Virus record (IMG/VR): IMGVR_UViG_3300025168_000176
Coordinates: 1 to 43,056 of that record
DNA: 43,056 nt
Strand: one strand, 5' to 3'
Origin: a virus
Within the stretch, counting starts at the first letter, position 1, and every line of letters starts with the position of its first letter. A program made the position numbers and the translations under genes. The notes beneath the pieces are model-generated. The model worked only from the letters and a program-made list of their open reading frames with translations, was not told the origin of the DNA and made no database searches. Positions 8,064 to 14,201 of the stretch are shown in pieces.

Positions 8064-9551
8064 TTAGAATAATTTCCAATTCTTTTTAGTAGGGTATCTG
8101 TATTCATCCTCTCTATAAATAATATCTGCGTCATGAGCTGGTCTATAACAATTTTTATTAGCATAAAAGAATCCATCTAACAAGTCATCGTGTTTACCTC
8201 TAGGGTAAAGCAAAAGCTCATCTGTAAACGCTTGCATATCTGGTTGTATAAATACCTTACCGTTAGCAAATATAGGCTGTAAACTTTCCAATCTATAAGA
8301 CTTAGATGTTCTAGGATTTTCTTTTATTTCTAATCCTGGTATAAATAATCCCATTTCTTCAGATTTTTCTTTAATGTATTGACGTAACATTTCTTGATAC
8401 CCTACGGATTCTATTCTAGTCTTAGCACTTTTATATTCTCTAAAGTTATTTATTACTGCGTCAGCTAAATCTAACGGCGTTGCTCTTTTTCTATAGTATG
8501 GAAGTATAAAACGATTATTATCACCATCTATTGCAACATTGAATATTACAGAGAAGTCGGCACCTTTCTTTGTGGATGATGCGGGATCGACACCAGTAAA
8601 CACGTTTACAGGTCTAATCTCTTCCACTTCCTCACCATTAACGTTCGTCAGTACGAGATTCGACAATCCCTGTTCATCTCTTTCTATGAACCCGTTATAG
8701 TAGTTAAAATGTTCTTCTCTAAACAAATTGTCTTCATCTCCAACGATTTGACACAAGTATTCTCTATAAAATACAGATAATCTGTTTATACTATCTAACT
8801 CTGACTTCTTTTCTTTTAGTTTTTCTATAGGCCACACTTCAGGCCATAAGGAATAATTTGTTTCTAATACTGGTCTAAACTCTAAAGTTGACCAACCTTT
8901 CATATCTTTTAGTGTTTCTACTAAGCACCTTTGGTGCTGGGGAGTACCAATCACAGCTACTTTACCGTTGAGAGGATCTAATGATGGAACACCAGATTGT
9001 AGCAACCAACGAAGATTAAACTCCATTGCTTCCGATGTTTTCGTATTGTTTTCATCTTCAGGGTCATCTAAGACTAACAGAGTAGGACGTTGATTTCCAT
9101 GTTTGATTCCTCTTATCTGTTGCCCTGTACCCTTACAAATAATAACTGAACCATCTTTTAGTTCTATTTCGTTGTTTGTCCACTTCCTTGCTGATTGTTG
9201 TCCCCAGTATCCAAAAAAATATCTAAACTCTTTAGAATAATCCAATACATCTTTAATAGTACCAAGTAACTTAGTAGCATGAGACTGAGTACGAGAAACT
9301 AATACAATTACTTTTACACCTTTATTAAACATTAAATGATATAAAGGATAAACACCAGCCACCACTGAAGATTTAGCATGACCACGAGGAGCTATAACGT
9401 TTACCTGTCTTATGGACTCATTATGTAACTCTTTAGTTATGTCATAATGGAATGCAGGAGACTCTGAGCTAAACATGTTTGGCATAACCATTTTACCAAA
9501 TAGTAGCATATCTTGCTCCATATCTAGTAATATCTTATCTTTCTTCGTCAT
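8064..9551 (-). CDS. Terminase large subunit (packaging ATPase-nuclease)
   Basis: A 495-residue protein that pumps DNA into the prohead and cuts it. N-terminal ATPase: Walker A variant APRGHAKSS at residues 54-62, Walker B LLVLDDPED at 158-166 with its adjacent acidic residues, and coupling region IGTPQH near 201-206. C-terminal RNase H-like nuclease: FTGVDPASSTKKGADFS with Asp322 and Asp332, and a final acidic cluster HDDLLDG near 460 giving the third metal ligand. Length is normal for the family. It follows a small-terminase-like gene and precedes the portal. The RGHAKS form of Walker A is typical of terminases. All expected catalytic elements are intact. Confidence 0.95.
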   Translation of the reverse strand: MTKKDKILLDMEQDMLLFGKMVMPNMFSSESPAFHYDITKELHNESIRQVNVIAPRGHAKSSVVAGVYPLYHLMFNKGVKVIVLVSRTQSHATKLLGTIKDVLDYSKEFRYFFGYWGQQSARKWTNNEIELKDGSVIICKGTGQQIRGIKHGNQRPTLLVLDDPEDENNTKTSEAMEFNLRWLLQSGVPSLDPLNGKVAVIGTPQHQRCLVETLKDMKGWSTLEFRPVLETNYSLWPEVWPIEKLKEKKSELDSINRLSVFYREYLCQIVGDEDNLFREEHFNYYNGFIERDEQGLSNLVLTNVNGEEVEEIRPVNVFTGVDPASSTKKGADFSVIFNVAIDGDNNRFILPYYRKRATPLDLADAVINNFREYKSAKTRIESVGYQEMLRQYIKEKSEEMGLFIPGLEIKENPRTSKSYRLESLQPIFANGKVFIQPDMQAFTDELLLYPRGKHDDLLDGFFYANKNCYRPAHDADIIYREDEYRYPTKKNWKLF

Positions 9552-9634
9552 ACCTAACTACTTCCACTTGAATTTCCATGTCTACGGCCACTTCTAGTAA
9601 TGTAGCTAAAAATATAGCTAAGTTATTAGATTTG

Positions 9635-10408
9635 CTAGATTGTATCTTTAAGAACTTCTTCTTCGTGGGTTTTGGTTGCTTTAAGCTTTTTTCTAGCTTT
9701 TTCATAATTATCCTCTATTTGGTGACTCATATCCATCTCTATAGACTCTGTGATTTGCTTAGTTTTAGGTTTCATATCTAAAAAATCTCCTAGTTCTTTA
9801 GCTGCACGAATCATATTTGCTGGATCTTCTTTCATTTTTGCTACATCAATAGCATCTTTCATAACATCTAAGACAAATCCTTCATCAATTTCTTTATCTA
9901 TAAGTATCTCTTTTAATTTATCTGCCATAATTTTTTTAACTTCCTTAGTTTTTAACATTCTTTTTGCAGCTATAGACGGGTTTTTTTGGTCAGGCCTGTA
10001 TATTTTACCTATTTCTTCCATATTTGGGCTTAAACCAGCTATTTTGTAGCTTAAAAAGGCATCTATAGCTAAATCAGTCCTAGATTTATTAGCTTCTAGC
10101 TCTTCATAGCTCTTTGTAGACACATTTGAGTAGTTTTTACTAGTATAATGTGGCTCAAAGTTCAACTTAGCTGTTTTTGTTACCCACTGCCTACCATAAG
10201 GAAACACCATTTCTATAGCTGTAGAGTAATAATTACGATCCAAACACTCAGCTACGTACCCGTCGTCGCTTATTCCCCACTCAGAAGGCTTACATTTGGA
10301 CCAATGCTTATATTTCTTCCCTGTTTCCTTAAATTCTTTCTCAGGATAGATATAATAATCAAGAGATTCAAAGTTATTTACTTTCAGTCTTCTCGTTATC
10401 TTTATCAT
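9635..10408 (-). CDS. Small terminase subunit-like protein
   Basis: A 257-residue protein from the ATG at 10408 (a TTG at 10429 would add seven residues; neither has a strong ribosome site). The N-terminal part (LDYYIYPEKEFKETGKKYKH, then GISDDGYVAECLDRN) is unusual. The C-terminal two thirds are helical, with AAKRMLKTKEVKKIMADKLK and a helix pair ending AAKELGDFLDMK, a layout seen in terminase small subunits that have a DNA-binding helix-turn-helix followed by an oligomerisation coil. Direct position upstream of TerL supports the assignment. It overlaps the end of the previous small gene by about 35 bases. The DNA site it recognises was not identified. Confidence 0.65.
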   Translation of the reverse strand: MIKITRRLKVNNFESLDYYIYPEKEFKETGKKYKHWSKCKPSEWGISDDGYVAECLDRNYYSTAIEMVFPYGRQWVTKTAKLNFEPHYTSKNYSNVSTKSYEELEANKSRTDLAIDAFLSYKIAGLSPNMEEIGKIYRPDQKNPSIAAKRMLKTKEVKKIMADKLKEILIDKEIDEGFVLDVMKDAIDVAKMKEDPANMIRAAKELGDFLDMKPKTKQITESIEMDMSHQIEDNYEKARKKLKATKTHEEEVLKDTI

Positions 10409-10592
10409 CTGTGTTATATTTTTCTTCAAGATGCTTTATAAAGTCGTCTTTGTCGCCTTTCATCTTAGTATATTCATCTAGGGCTTTCTCCCCTATATGT
10501 ATTTGTTGCTTCAGACCTTCTATTTGCTGTTGCATACCAAAGATAAGCGTAACCATCTGTTTGTAGGTCATTTTATTTTTCTTTTTCTTCAT
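10374..10592 (-). CDS. Small coiled-coil protein, first cluster
   Basis: A 72-residue protein from the ATG at 10592 (MKKKKNKMTYKQMVTLIFG); a longer frame from 10646 would run through the repeat region and is less likely. It is helical throughout with heptad spacing in MQQQIEGLKQQIHIGEKALD, and has charged ends (KKKKNK at the start, DDKDNEKTESK at the end). It is encoded just before the small terminase gene. Function unknown; an oligomeric accessory of packaging or a small regulator is possible. Confidence 0.55.
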   Translation of the reverse strand: MKKKKNKMTYKQMVTLIFGMQQQIEGLKQQIHIGEKALDEYTKMKGDKDDFIKHLEEKYNTDDKDNEKTESK

Positions 10593-10619
10593 ATTTCGCT
10601 TGACATCCTTCTTTTTTAC

Positions 10620-10682
10620 TAGTATACTTATAGTAGCACTTAACAAATATCTTAAATATTTGTGTTAGTATACTTATAGTAG
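10620..10682 (-). repeat. 17-bp direct repeats flanking an 8-bp palindrome (operator-like)
   Basis: TAGTATACTTATAGTAG occurs exactly at 10620-10636 and again at 10666-10682. Between them ACAAATAT...ATATTTGT forms an 8-bp inverted repeat (10643-10663). The minus-strand copies read CTACTATAAGTATACTA and contain TATACT/TATAAG hexamers that could serve as -10 elements. The element lies in the gap between the first two minus-strand genes, directly in front of the terminase cluster, so it could be an operator or tandem promoter for late genes. Confidence 0.6.
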
Positions 10683-10684
10683 TA

Positions 10685-10909
10685 CTAGTCCATTTCTCTT
10701 GACATTAAAATTCCCATCTTTAAACCTTCAATCACGCACATAATCTCTGTTTCAGCTAAATGCATCTCTTTAAACTTAACGTGTTCTGCGTTATTAGGAT
10801 CAAACTCAACTTTTTCCCACTGTCCAGTCTTTTTATTGAACTTCGACAACGAGTGGTCTCCCTCTACAGCCTCTATAAATTTTTCTAAAATTTTTTTTGG
10901 AATACGCAT
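10685..10909 (-). CDS. First minus-strand gene, small acidic/basic protein
   Basis: A 74-residue protein starting MRIPKKILEKFIEAVEGDHS at the ATG at 10909, next to the divergent control region. It is helix-rich and mixed in charge, with an aromatic core (FNKKTGQWEKVEFDPNN). No family recognised. As the promoter-proximal gene of the packaging cluster, separated from the rest by a repeated operator-like element, it might be a regulator, but it has no obvious helix-turn-helix. Stated as unknown. Confidence 0.55.
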   Translation of the reverse strand: MRIPKKILEKFIEAVEGDHSLSKFNKKTGQWEKVEFDPNNAEHVKFKEMHLAETEIMCVIEGLKMGILMSREMD

Positions 10910-11070
10910 AATACATAATCTAAGGCAAATATTTCAAAAATGCAATTAGATTGTATGCACTTGGTTTATACTTAACCTACCCCTACGATGATACGAAGTG
11001 GTTTTGGATATTTAGTTGAAAAAGGCCATTTAGATTATAATGTTAATATAGATCCATTAAGGAGGATTAT
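10910..11070. promoter_or_regulatory. Divergent control region between late and early arms
   Basis: 161 non-coding bases between head-to-head genes. Reading plus, a perfect TATAAT lies at 11036-11041 with TTGAAA at 11016-11021 (spacing 14, shorter than optimal). The start codon is only 30 bases further on, after an excellent AAGGAGGA ribosome site. TATACT at 10967-10972 is another -10-like hexamer. The C-rich motif TACCCCTACGA at 10978-10988 recurs almost unchanged at 22311-22321 and, inverted, at 14142-14152. Which polymerase reads this region (host or the putative injected polymerase) is unknown. Confidence 0.5.
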
Positions 11071-11403
11071 ATGAATGAGAATCAAACAATAGCACGTAGC
11101 GAACCTAAGTTCACTATTGTAAGTGCTAGAATCTCTGGTGTTACTATGAGTAACGATGAGATTACCAAGGGCCTAACATCTGGTGAAGTTCAACTTCAAC
11201 CTGGTGACGTTATGTTCCTTGATTCTGGAGTAAATCCAGAGGATACCCTATTATCAGTTCAGACTTACGCTGGTGATAAGTATCAGAAGTTTTGTTCTGA
11301 TAGTGCAGAAGTTTCTACTAAAGCTATTAAGCTTTGTGATACACCTGATCAGAATGTATGTGTGGCTATTAGGAAACAAAGAGCCGAATTGATGAGTCTC
11401 TGA
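11071..11403 (+). CDS. First early gene, 110-residue protein of unknown function
   Basis: Starts MNENQTIARSEPKFTIVSAR immediately after AAGGAGGATTAT, the strongest ribosome site in the window, close to the TATAAT hexamer. The protein is mainly beta (FTIVSARISGVTMS, VQLQPGDVMFLDSG), contains three cysteines (in FCSDS, LCDTP and VCVAI) and ends RKQRAELMSL. High predicted expression and position as first gene of the early arm suggest a host-takeover or early structural role. It is followed by the long untranslated stretch, so it may be transcribed alone. No family match is claimed. Confidence 0.75.
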   Translation: MNENQTIARSEPKFTIVSARISGVTMSNDEITKGLTSGEVQLQPGDVMFLDSGVNPEDTLLSVQTYAGDKYQKFCSDSAEVSTKAIKLCDTPDQNVCVAIRKQRAELMSL

Positions 11404-11894
11404 TGAGATAATCAAACCTCTTGTTCCTATGTGTTAGGGATGATTAGCCTCTACTCTCTTGTAGTTATGCTATTGCATCACATTAGATGAGATAGATTAG
11501 ACTTAGTTCTAGTCTATCTTGTCTATCTATTCTATTTTTTCTATTATATATCTTTCAATACTGGCTATAATTATAATACCATACATCTATCTATATGTAT
11601 TATATAGTCTATCTTATCTTTTTTATCTGTCTAATCTTTCAATACTGGCAGAATATAGAATTAGTACGTATTACATCTGGTTAAAGGGTAAGCGTGCTTT
11701 TATGTAGATATTATAAAAGATATCTACTCTATCCTTGTGCAATATTCCCAATAAAACAATATATGTATAGGCTTATGGCTACAAGCATTTATCTGTTTAG
11801 ATGTTCAGCATCTCAGTTAGTATTGGTGAGACGAATATTTGTCAGCAGAAATAAATCCTAATGCGTGGAATCTGAAGAGGAGCAAGGAAAGAAT
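11404..11894 (+). other. Untranslated stretch with pyrimidine-rich repeats
   Basis: About 490 bases without a convincing gene. It opens with a hairpin-rich part after the first early gene (TAGACT...AGTCTA near 11489-11507), then a TCTA/TATC-rich low-complexity run (11505-11630). The 16-bp sequence ATCTTTCAATACTGGC is repeated exactly at 11550-11565 and 11634-11649. Later small hairpins such as AGATG-TTCAG-CATCT occur near 11800. The stretch could hold an untranslated leader, small RNAs or promoters for the genes at 12046 onward. Confidence 0.5.
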
Positions 11895-12010
11895 TAAGGG
11901 CTTTACACAAGTCTTAGACGTGACATATTTTCATTGGAAGAACCAAAGTGATTCTTTCGTCATACCTCGGAGCTAGTAACTCTTTAGTCTAATTGACAGT
12001 AAAGCCCTTA
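11895..12010 (+). ncRNA. Candidate structured RNA closed by a 12-bp perfect stem
   Basis: TAAGGGCTTTAC at 11895-11906 is perfectly complementary to GTAAAGCCCTTA at 11999-12010, enclosing 92 bases. A 12-bp perfect closing stem at this distance is unlikely to arise by chance. The interior holds short complementary segments (for example AGAAC...ATTCT around 11939-11954), but no tRNA-type T arm was found. It ends 35 bases before the start of the next gene, so it could be a cis-regulatory leader or a processed small RNA. No known riboswitch class was recognised. Confidence 0.5.
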
Positions 12011-12045
12011 TAATTACAACTAACACCGTTATCAAGGAGATACAC

Positions 12046-12333
12046 ATGAAGTTAAATACTATTGAACTACCTAACAATAAGCAAGTTTCTAATGATACTG
12101 GATTCACTCGTAAAGAGATCCAATTGATTAGAAAGAATGGTGGCAAAGCTATTGTTATGCGTCCTAAACATACTATCTATTATGTAGATGGTGTAGATAA
12201 GGATGGTAAAGCCATCAAAATCAAACGTAGTAGTACAAAGCATGTACCTAAGTTTGTGCTGAAGTTTGTCAAGGGGAAAGGCATGGTTTCAGCTCCATCA
12301 GGAGTACCATTAGTTAAGAAGGGAGAAATTTGA
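12046..12333 (+). CDS. Small basic early protein
   Basis: A 95-residue protein, MKLNTIELPNNKQVSNDTGF onward, very basic in the second half (KIKRSSTKHVPKFVLKFVKG). The ATG is preceded by TCAAGGAGATACAC, a strong ribosome site, and by the structured RNA candidate. Its stop overlaps the next ATG (TGATGG). Beta-strand pattern with repeated VDG/KDGK turns. Nucleic-acid binding is likely from charge only; function unknown. Confidence 0.65.
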   Translation: MKLNTIELPNNKQVSNDTGFTRKEIQLIRKNGGKAIVMRPKHTIYYVDGVDKDGKAIKIKRSSTKHVPKFVLKFVKGKGMVSAPSGVPLVKKGEI

Positions 12334-12479
12334 TGGCAAAGAAAAAGAATGAAGGCAATGCAGAGAAAGCCTTTGAACTGCAAGAGCGTATAGGTAGTCT
12401 AATAGATAAGTTAGATGCTTTAGGCTTTGATTTCATGTATTTTAACTACCAATCTTCAATACGAAGGAAGCGTAGATGA
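12333..12479 (+). CDS. Small 48-residue helical protein
   Basis: A short frame from ATG at 12333 to TGA at 12479, overlapping both neighbours at start/stop (TGATG before, ATGA after), which is a typical sign of a real coupled gene. The protein is MAKKKNEGNAEKAFELQERI, then a helix (GSLIDKLDALGFDFMY), and ends with an Arg/Lys-rich tail (IRRKRR). The upstream ribosome site AAGGGAGAAAT is good. Function unknown. Confidence 0.65.
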   Translation: MAKKKNEGNAEKAFELQERIGSLIDKLDALGFDFMYFNYQSSIRRKRR

Positions 12480-12685
12480 GTAGTACATTAGAAAAAGGTG
12501 CAATTCCAAGGTTAATACAAGAGGTATACTTCACATGTAATGAAAGAGGTGACGTCAAGATTAATCAGAAACTGACAATTAAAGAGTTTACTGAACAGTT
12601 GAGAGAATTGCAAAATAGAGAATATAATAAAATAGAAGATCAAGCAATAGATGATTATTGCGACAGAGAATCTTCACATCGTTAG
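12476..12685 (+). CDS. Small acidic early protein
   Basis: A 69-residue protein (MSSTLEKGAIPRLIQEVYF onward), coupled by a 4-base overlap to the preceding gene. Contains KINQKLTIKEFTEQLRELQN, a strand followed by a helix, and an acidic C-terminal part (EDQAIDDYCDRESSHR). No family recognised. Belongs to the run of small genes ahead of the Ubl cassette. Confidence 0.6.
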   Translation: MSSTLEKGAIPRLIQEVYFTCNERGDVKINQKLTIKEFTEQLRELQNREYNKIEDQAIDDYCDRESSHR

Positions 12686-12708
12686 TTGTTATCTTCTCGA
12701 TAGCAAGG

Positions 12709-12747
12709 TAGGCAGTGTCATCAGAAAGCATCCCTAGATGCTGCCTA
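12709..12747 (+). promoter_or_regulatory. Stem-loop in the leader of the following gene
   Basis: TAGGCAG (12709-12715) pairs with CTGCCTA (12741-12747), and an inner hairpin GCATC-CCTA-GATGC sits at 12728-12741. It lies in a 94-base gap and ends 33 bases before the next start codon. It may be an mRNA processing or translational control element; there is no U tract for termination. Confidence 0.4.
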
Positions 12748-12779
12748 TAATTTCAAATAGGATGCGAAAAGAGCAATAC

Positions 12780-13268
12780 ATGGCAAAGAAAAAGAAGAAA
12801 CAACAGATATGTTTGTTTCCTGGATGCGATAAACCTGCAGTTGCAAGAGGTTTGTCTGCAAATTACTATGGTATAGCACTAAGACAAGTTAAGGCTGGTA
12901 AAGTTACATGGGCAGAGTTAGAAGCTCAAGGTAAAGCGTTACCTCCTGCTGGTGGATGTATTAAAAAGAATACACCTGCACAACAATGGTTTAGTGTAGA
13001 ATCTAACAAAGAAAGCACACCTGTAGTTCAAGAAGAACCTAAATTTATGATGGTTAAGAATGAAGATACAGTAGATGCTGAAGCTAATGTTCATTTAAAT
13101 ATGATGTATGATGAGCACAATAGATTATTGCGTTCTCAATTAGCTAGACTTACTAAACTTTATACTGATACACACTCAATAGCTAAAGATATACAAGAAA
13201 GTATAGAATCTGTTAGCATGAGACATAATAGTATAAAGAATGAAACAGAAGTTACTGAAGTTGGCTAA
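12780..13268 (+). CDS. Protein with zinc-knuckle-like N-terminus and helical tail
   Basis: A 162-residue protein from the ATG at 12780 (a frame from 12738 adds 14 residues but runs through the stem-loop region). The N-terminus has CLFPGCDKPAVARGLSANYY and then KAGKVTWAELEAQGKALPP. This resembles a small phage family in which C-x4-C, RGL-C-x2-C and TW-x-x-L-E-x-x-G occur together. Here the second Cys pair is replaced (SANYY), so metal binding is probably lost or uses other ligands. The C-terminal 70 residues are helical (RLLRSQLARLTKLYTDTHSI). A DNA-binding or adaptor role is possible; not established. Confidence 0.6.
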   Translation: MAKKKKKQQICLFPGCDKPAVARGLSANYYGIALRQVKAGKVTWAELEAQGKALPPAGGCIKKNTPAQQWFSVESNKESTPVVQEEPKFMMVKNEDTVDAEANVHLNMMYDEHNRLLRSQLARLTKLYTDTHSIAKDIQESIESVSMRHNSIKNETEVTEVG

Positions 13269-13413
13269 GAAAATACAACATAATGGATGGTGGTACTTTC
13301 ATAATATTCAAATGAATCATTATAAACAACCACCATGGTCGTGGAGATTTAATGTTGAGTATGATCCTAAACTATGTAAAAAGAAAGAGGAAAAATATGA
13401 TAAAACCAAGTAA
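13240..13413 (+). CDS. Small aromatic-rich gene overlapping both neighbours
   Basis: A 57-residue frame from ATG at 13240 to TAA at 13413, overlapping the previous gene by 29 bases and the next by 17. It covers the otherwise non-coding gap 13269-13396. The protein is rich in Trp, Tyr and His (HNGWWYFHNIQMNHYKQ, then PPWSWRFNVEYDPKL), a composition unlikely for random AT-rich DNA, with a basic tail (KKKEEKYDKTK). Function unknown. Confidence 0.6.
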   Translation: MKQKLLKLAKKIQHNGWWYFHNIQMNHYKQPPWSWRFNVEYDPKLCKKKEEKYDKTK

Positions 13414-13882
13414 CAACAGAAAAATACTTTACAATATAACAGAAGCATTTAAATCTGTGATAGATAATGATATAGATGAAAATAGTAGTCTATCTTATTT
13501 ACCACAACCAAGTGCTATGTTAAATGAGTACGTAAGGTACATTAATATGCTTATGAAAAATCGTTTAAAGATAGGTGCGGCAAGCTACGGCGAAGAAGTA
13601 CCTATTACTAAATACGATTTAAAAGTATGGGAGGAAAGACACGGTAGATCGAGAGATAACTTGACAGAAACACTAGAAGAATTAGTGGATGCGTTAGTAT
13701 ATTTATCAGCTGAGTCACAACAACCATTAGAAAATACATTGCATGAGTTAGGCAATGAATATAAGCAAGAAATAAACAGGTCAGTAAAACACCTATGTCT
13801 AAGTGTATTACATTTATTATACGCTAATGACAATAAAGTTACATACGTTAACGAAATAAAAGAGGAGATAAATAATGGCTGA
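13397..13882 (+). CDS. Helical protein, possibly MazG-like
   Basis: A 161-residue protein. The ATG at 13397 (MIKPSNNRKILYNITE) is preferred over the upstream ATG at 13352 because it follows AAGAGGAAAAAT and keeps only a short overlap with the preceding gene. The middle has NRLKIGAASYGEEVPITKYD and, further on, LEELVDALVYLSAESQQP. The E-E-L-x-D-A-x-x-Y pattern after a Gly-x-x-x-Y-G stretch recalls MazG-like nucleotide pyrophosphohydrolase fragments common in phages, but the full metal-binding ExxE...ExxD set is not obvious. The call is tentative. It overlaps the start of the Ubl gene by 8 bases, so it may be translated together with the conjugation cassette. Confidence 0.55.
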   Translation: MIKPSNNRKILYNITEAFKSVIDNDIDENSSLSYLPQPSAMLNEYVRYINMLMKNRLKIGAASYGEEVPITKYDLKVWEERHGRSRDNLTETLEELVDALVYLSAESQQPLENTLHELGNEYKQEINRSVKHLCLSVLHLLYANDNKVTYVNEIKEEINNG

Positions 13883-14096
13883 GCTATTAACTATCGAATT
13901 GATGTATGACAGTGCAAACTTCTCTACACTTGAGTTGCCATCAGACGTTCTAACAGTAGGACATCTGAAGACATTCAAGGGTATCGAAGGTTCTAACGTG
14001 ACAACAAATGTTGGTGGGGTCGAAAGATCTGACAGCTATGAGTTGCCACAAGGAGCATTTGTTGCAATTGTTACTACTAATAAAGTCGGAGGATAG
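13875..14096 (+). CDS. Ubiquitin-like beta-grasp protein with exposed C-terminal Gly-Gly
   Basis: A 73-residue protein ending ...TTNKVGG, so its last two residues are Gly-Gly with nothing to be trimmed off. Predicted order of elements fits the beta-grasp fold of ThiS/MoaD/ubiquitin: strand LLTIELMY (4-11), strand STLELP (17-22), helix LTVGHLKTFKG (26-36), strand VTTNVGGVERS (42-52), a L-PQG-AF turn and the final strand FVAIVTTNKVGG (62-73). In ThiS the matching region reads N-G-x-x-V-x-R-S, then L-x-D-G-D-x-V-x-I-V, ending GG, a close parallel. Such proteins are adenylated and thioesterified at the C-terminus by E1 enzymes. A strong AGAGGAGA ribosome site precedes it. The next three genes encode the E2-like, JAB and E1 partners. 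It could be a protein modifier or a sulfur carrier; the former is favoured because no sulfur-using enzyme is nearby. Confidence 0.8.
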   Translation: MAELLTIELMYDSANFSTLELPSDVLTVGHLKTFKGIEGSNVTTNVGGVERSDSYELPQGAFVAIVTTNKVGG

Positions 14097-14201
14097 GATT
14101 TATTAGTTGACATCGTGAGTAAACATAAGGTGACTATTTTATCGTGGGGGTAAATAGTTGCCTTAGTTTACATATATCCATTAAAAAAGTAAAGGAGTAC
14201 C
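14097..14201 (+). promoter_or_regulatory. Spacer with hairpin and shared G-rich motif
   Basis: 105 non-coding bases between the Ubl gene and its partners. ACTATTT (14133-14139) pairs with AAATAGT (14153-14159), displaying TCGTGGGGGTA (14142-14152) in and beside the loop. This G-run motif is shared, inverted, with 10978-10988 and 22311-22321. A TTGACA-like TTGACAT occurs at 14108-14114. It could be an internal promoter or an element that adjusts the ratio of the modifier (made in excess) to the enzymes. Confidence 0.35.

Noticed and set aside
11519-11707. 62-residue hydrophobic reading frame with TTG start
   Set aside because: It comes from TCTA/TATC low-complexity DNA, has no ribosome site and uses a rare start; its hydrophobicity follows from the T-rich composition.
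11895-12010. Possible tRNA gene
   Set aside because: No T-arm GGTTCRA consensus, anticodon stem or acceptor geometry; the 12-bp closing stem is too long for a tRNA.
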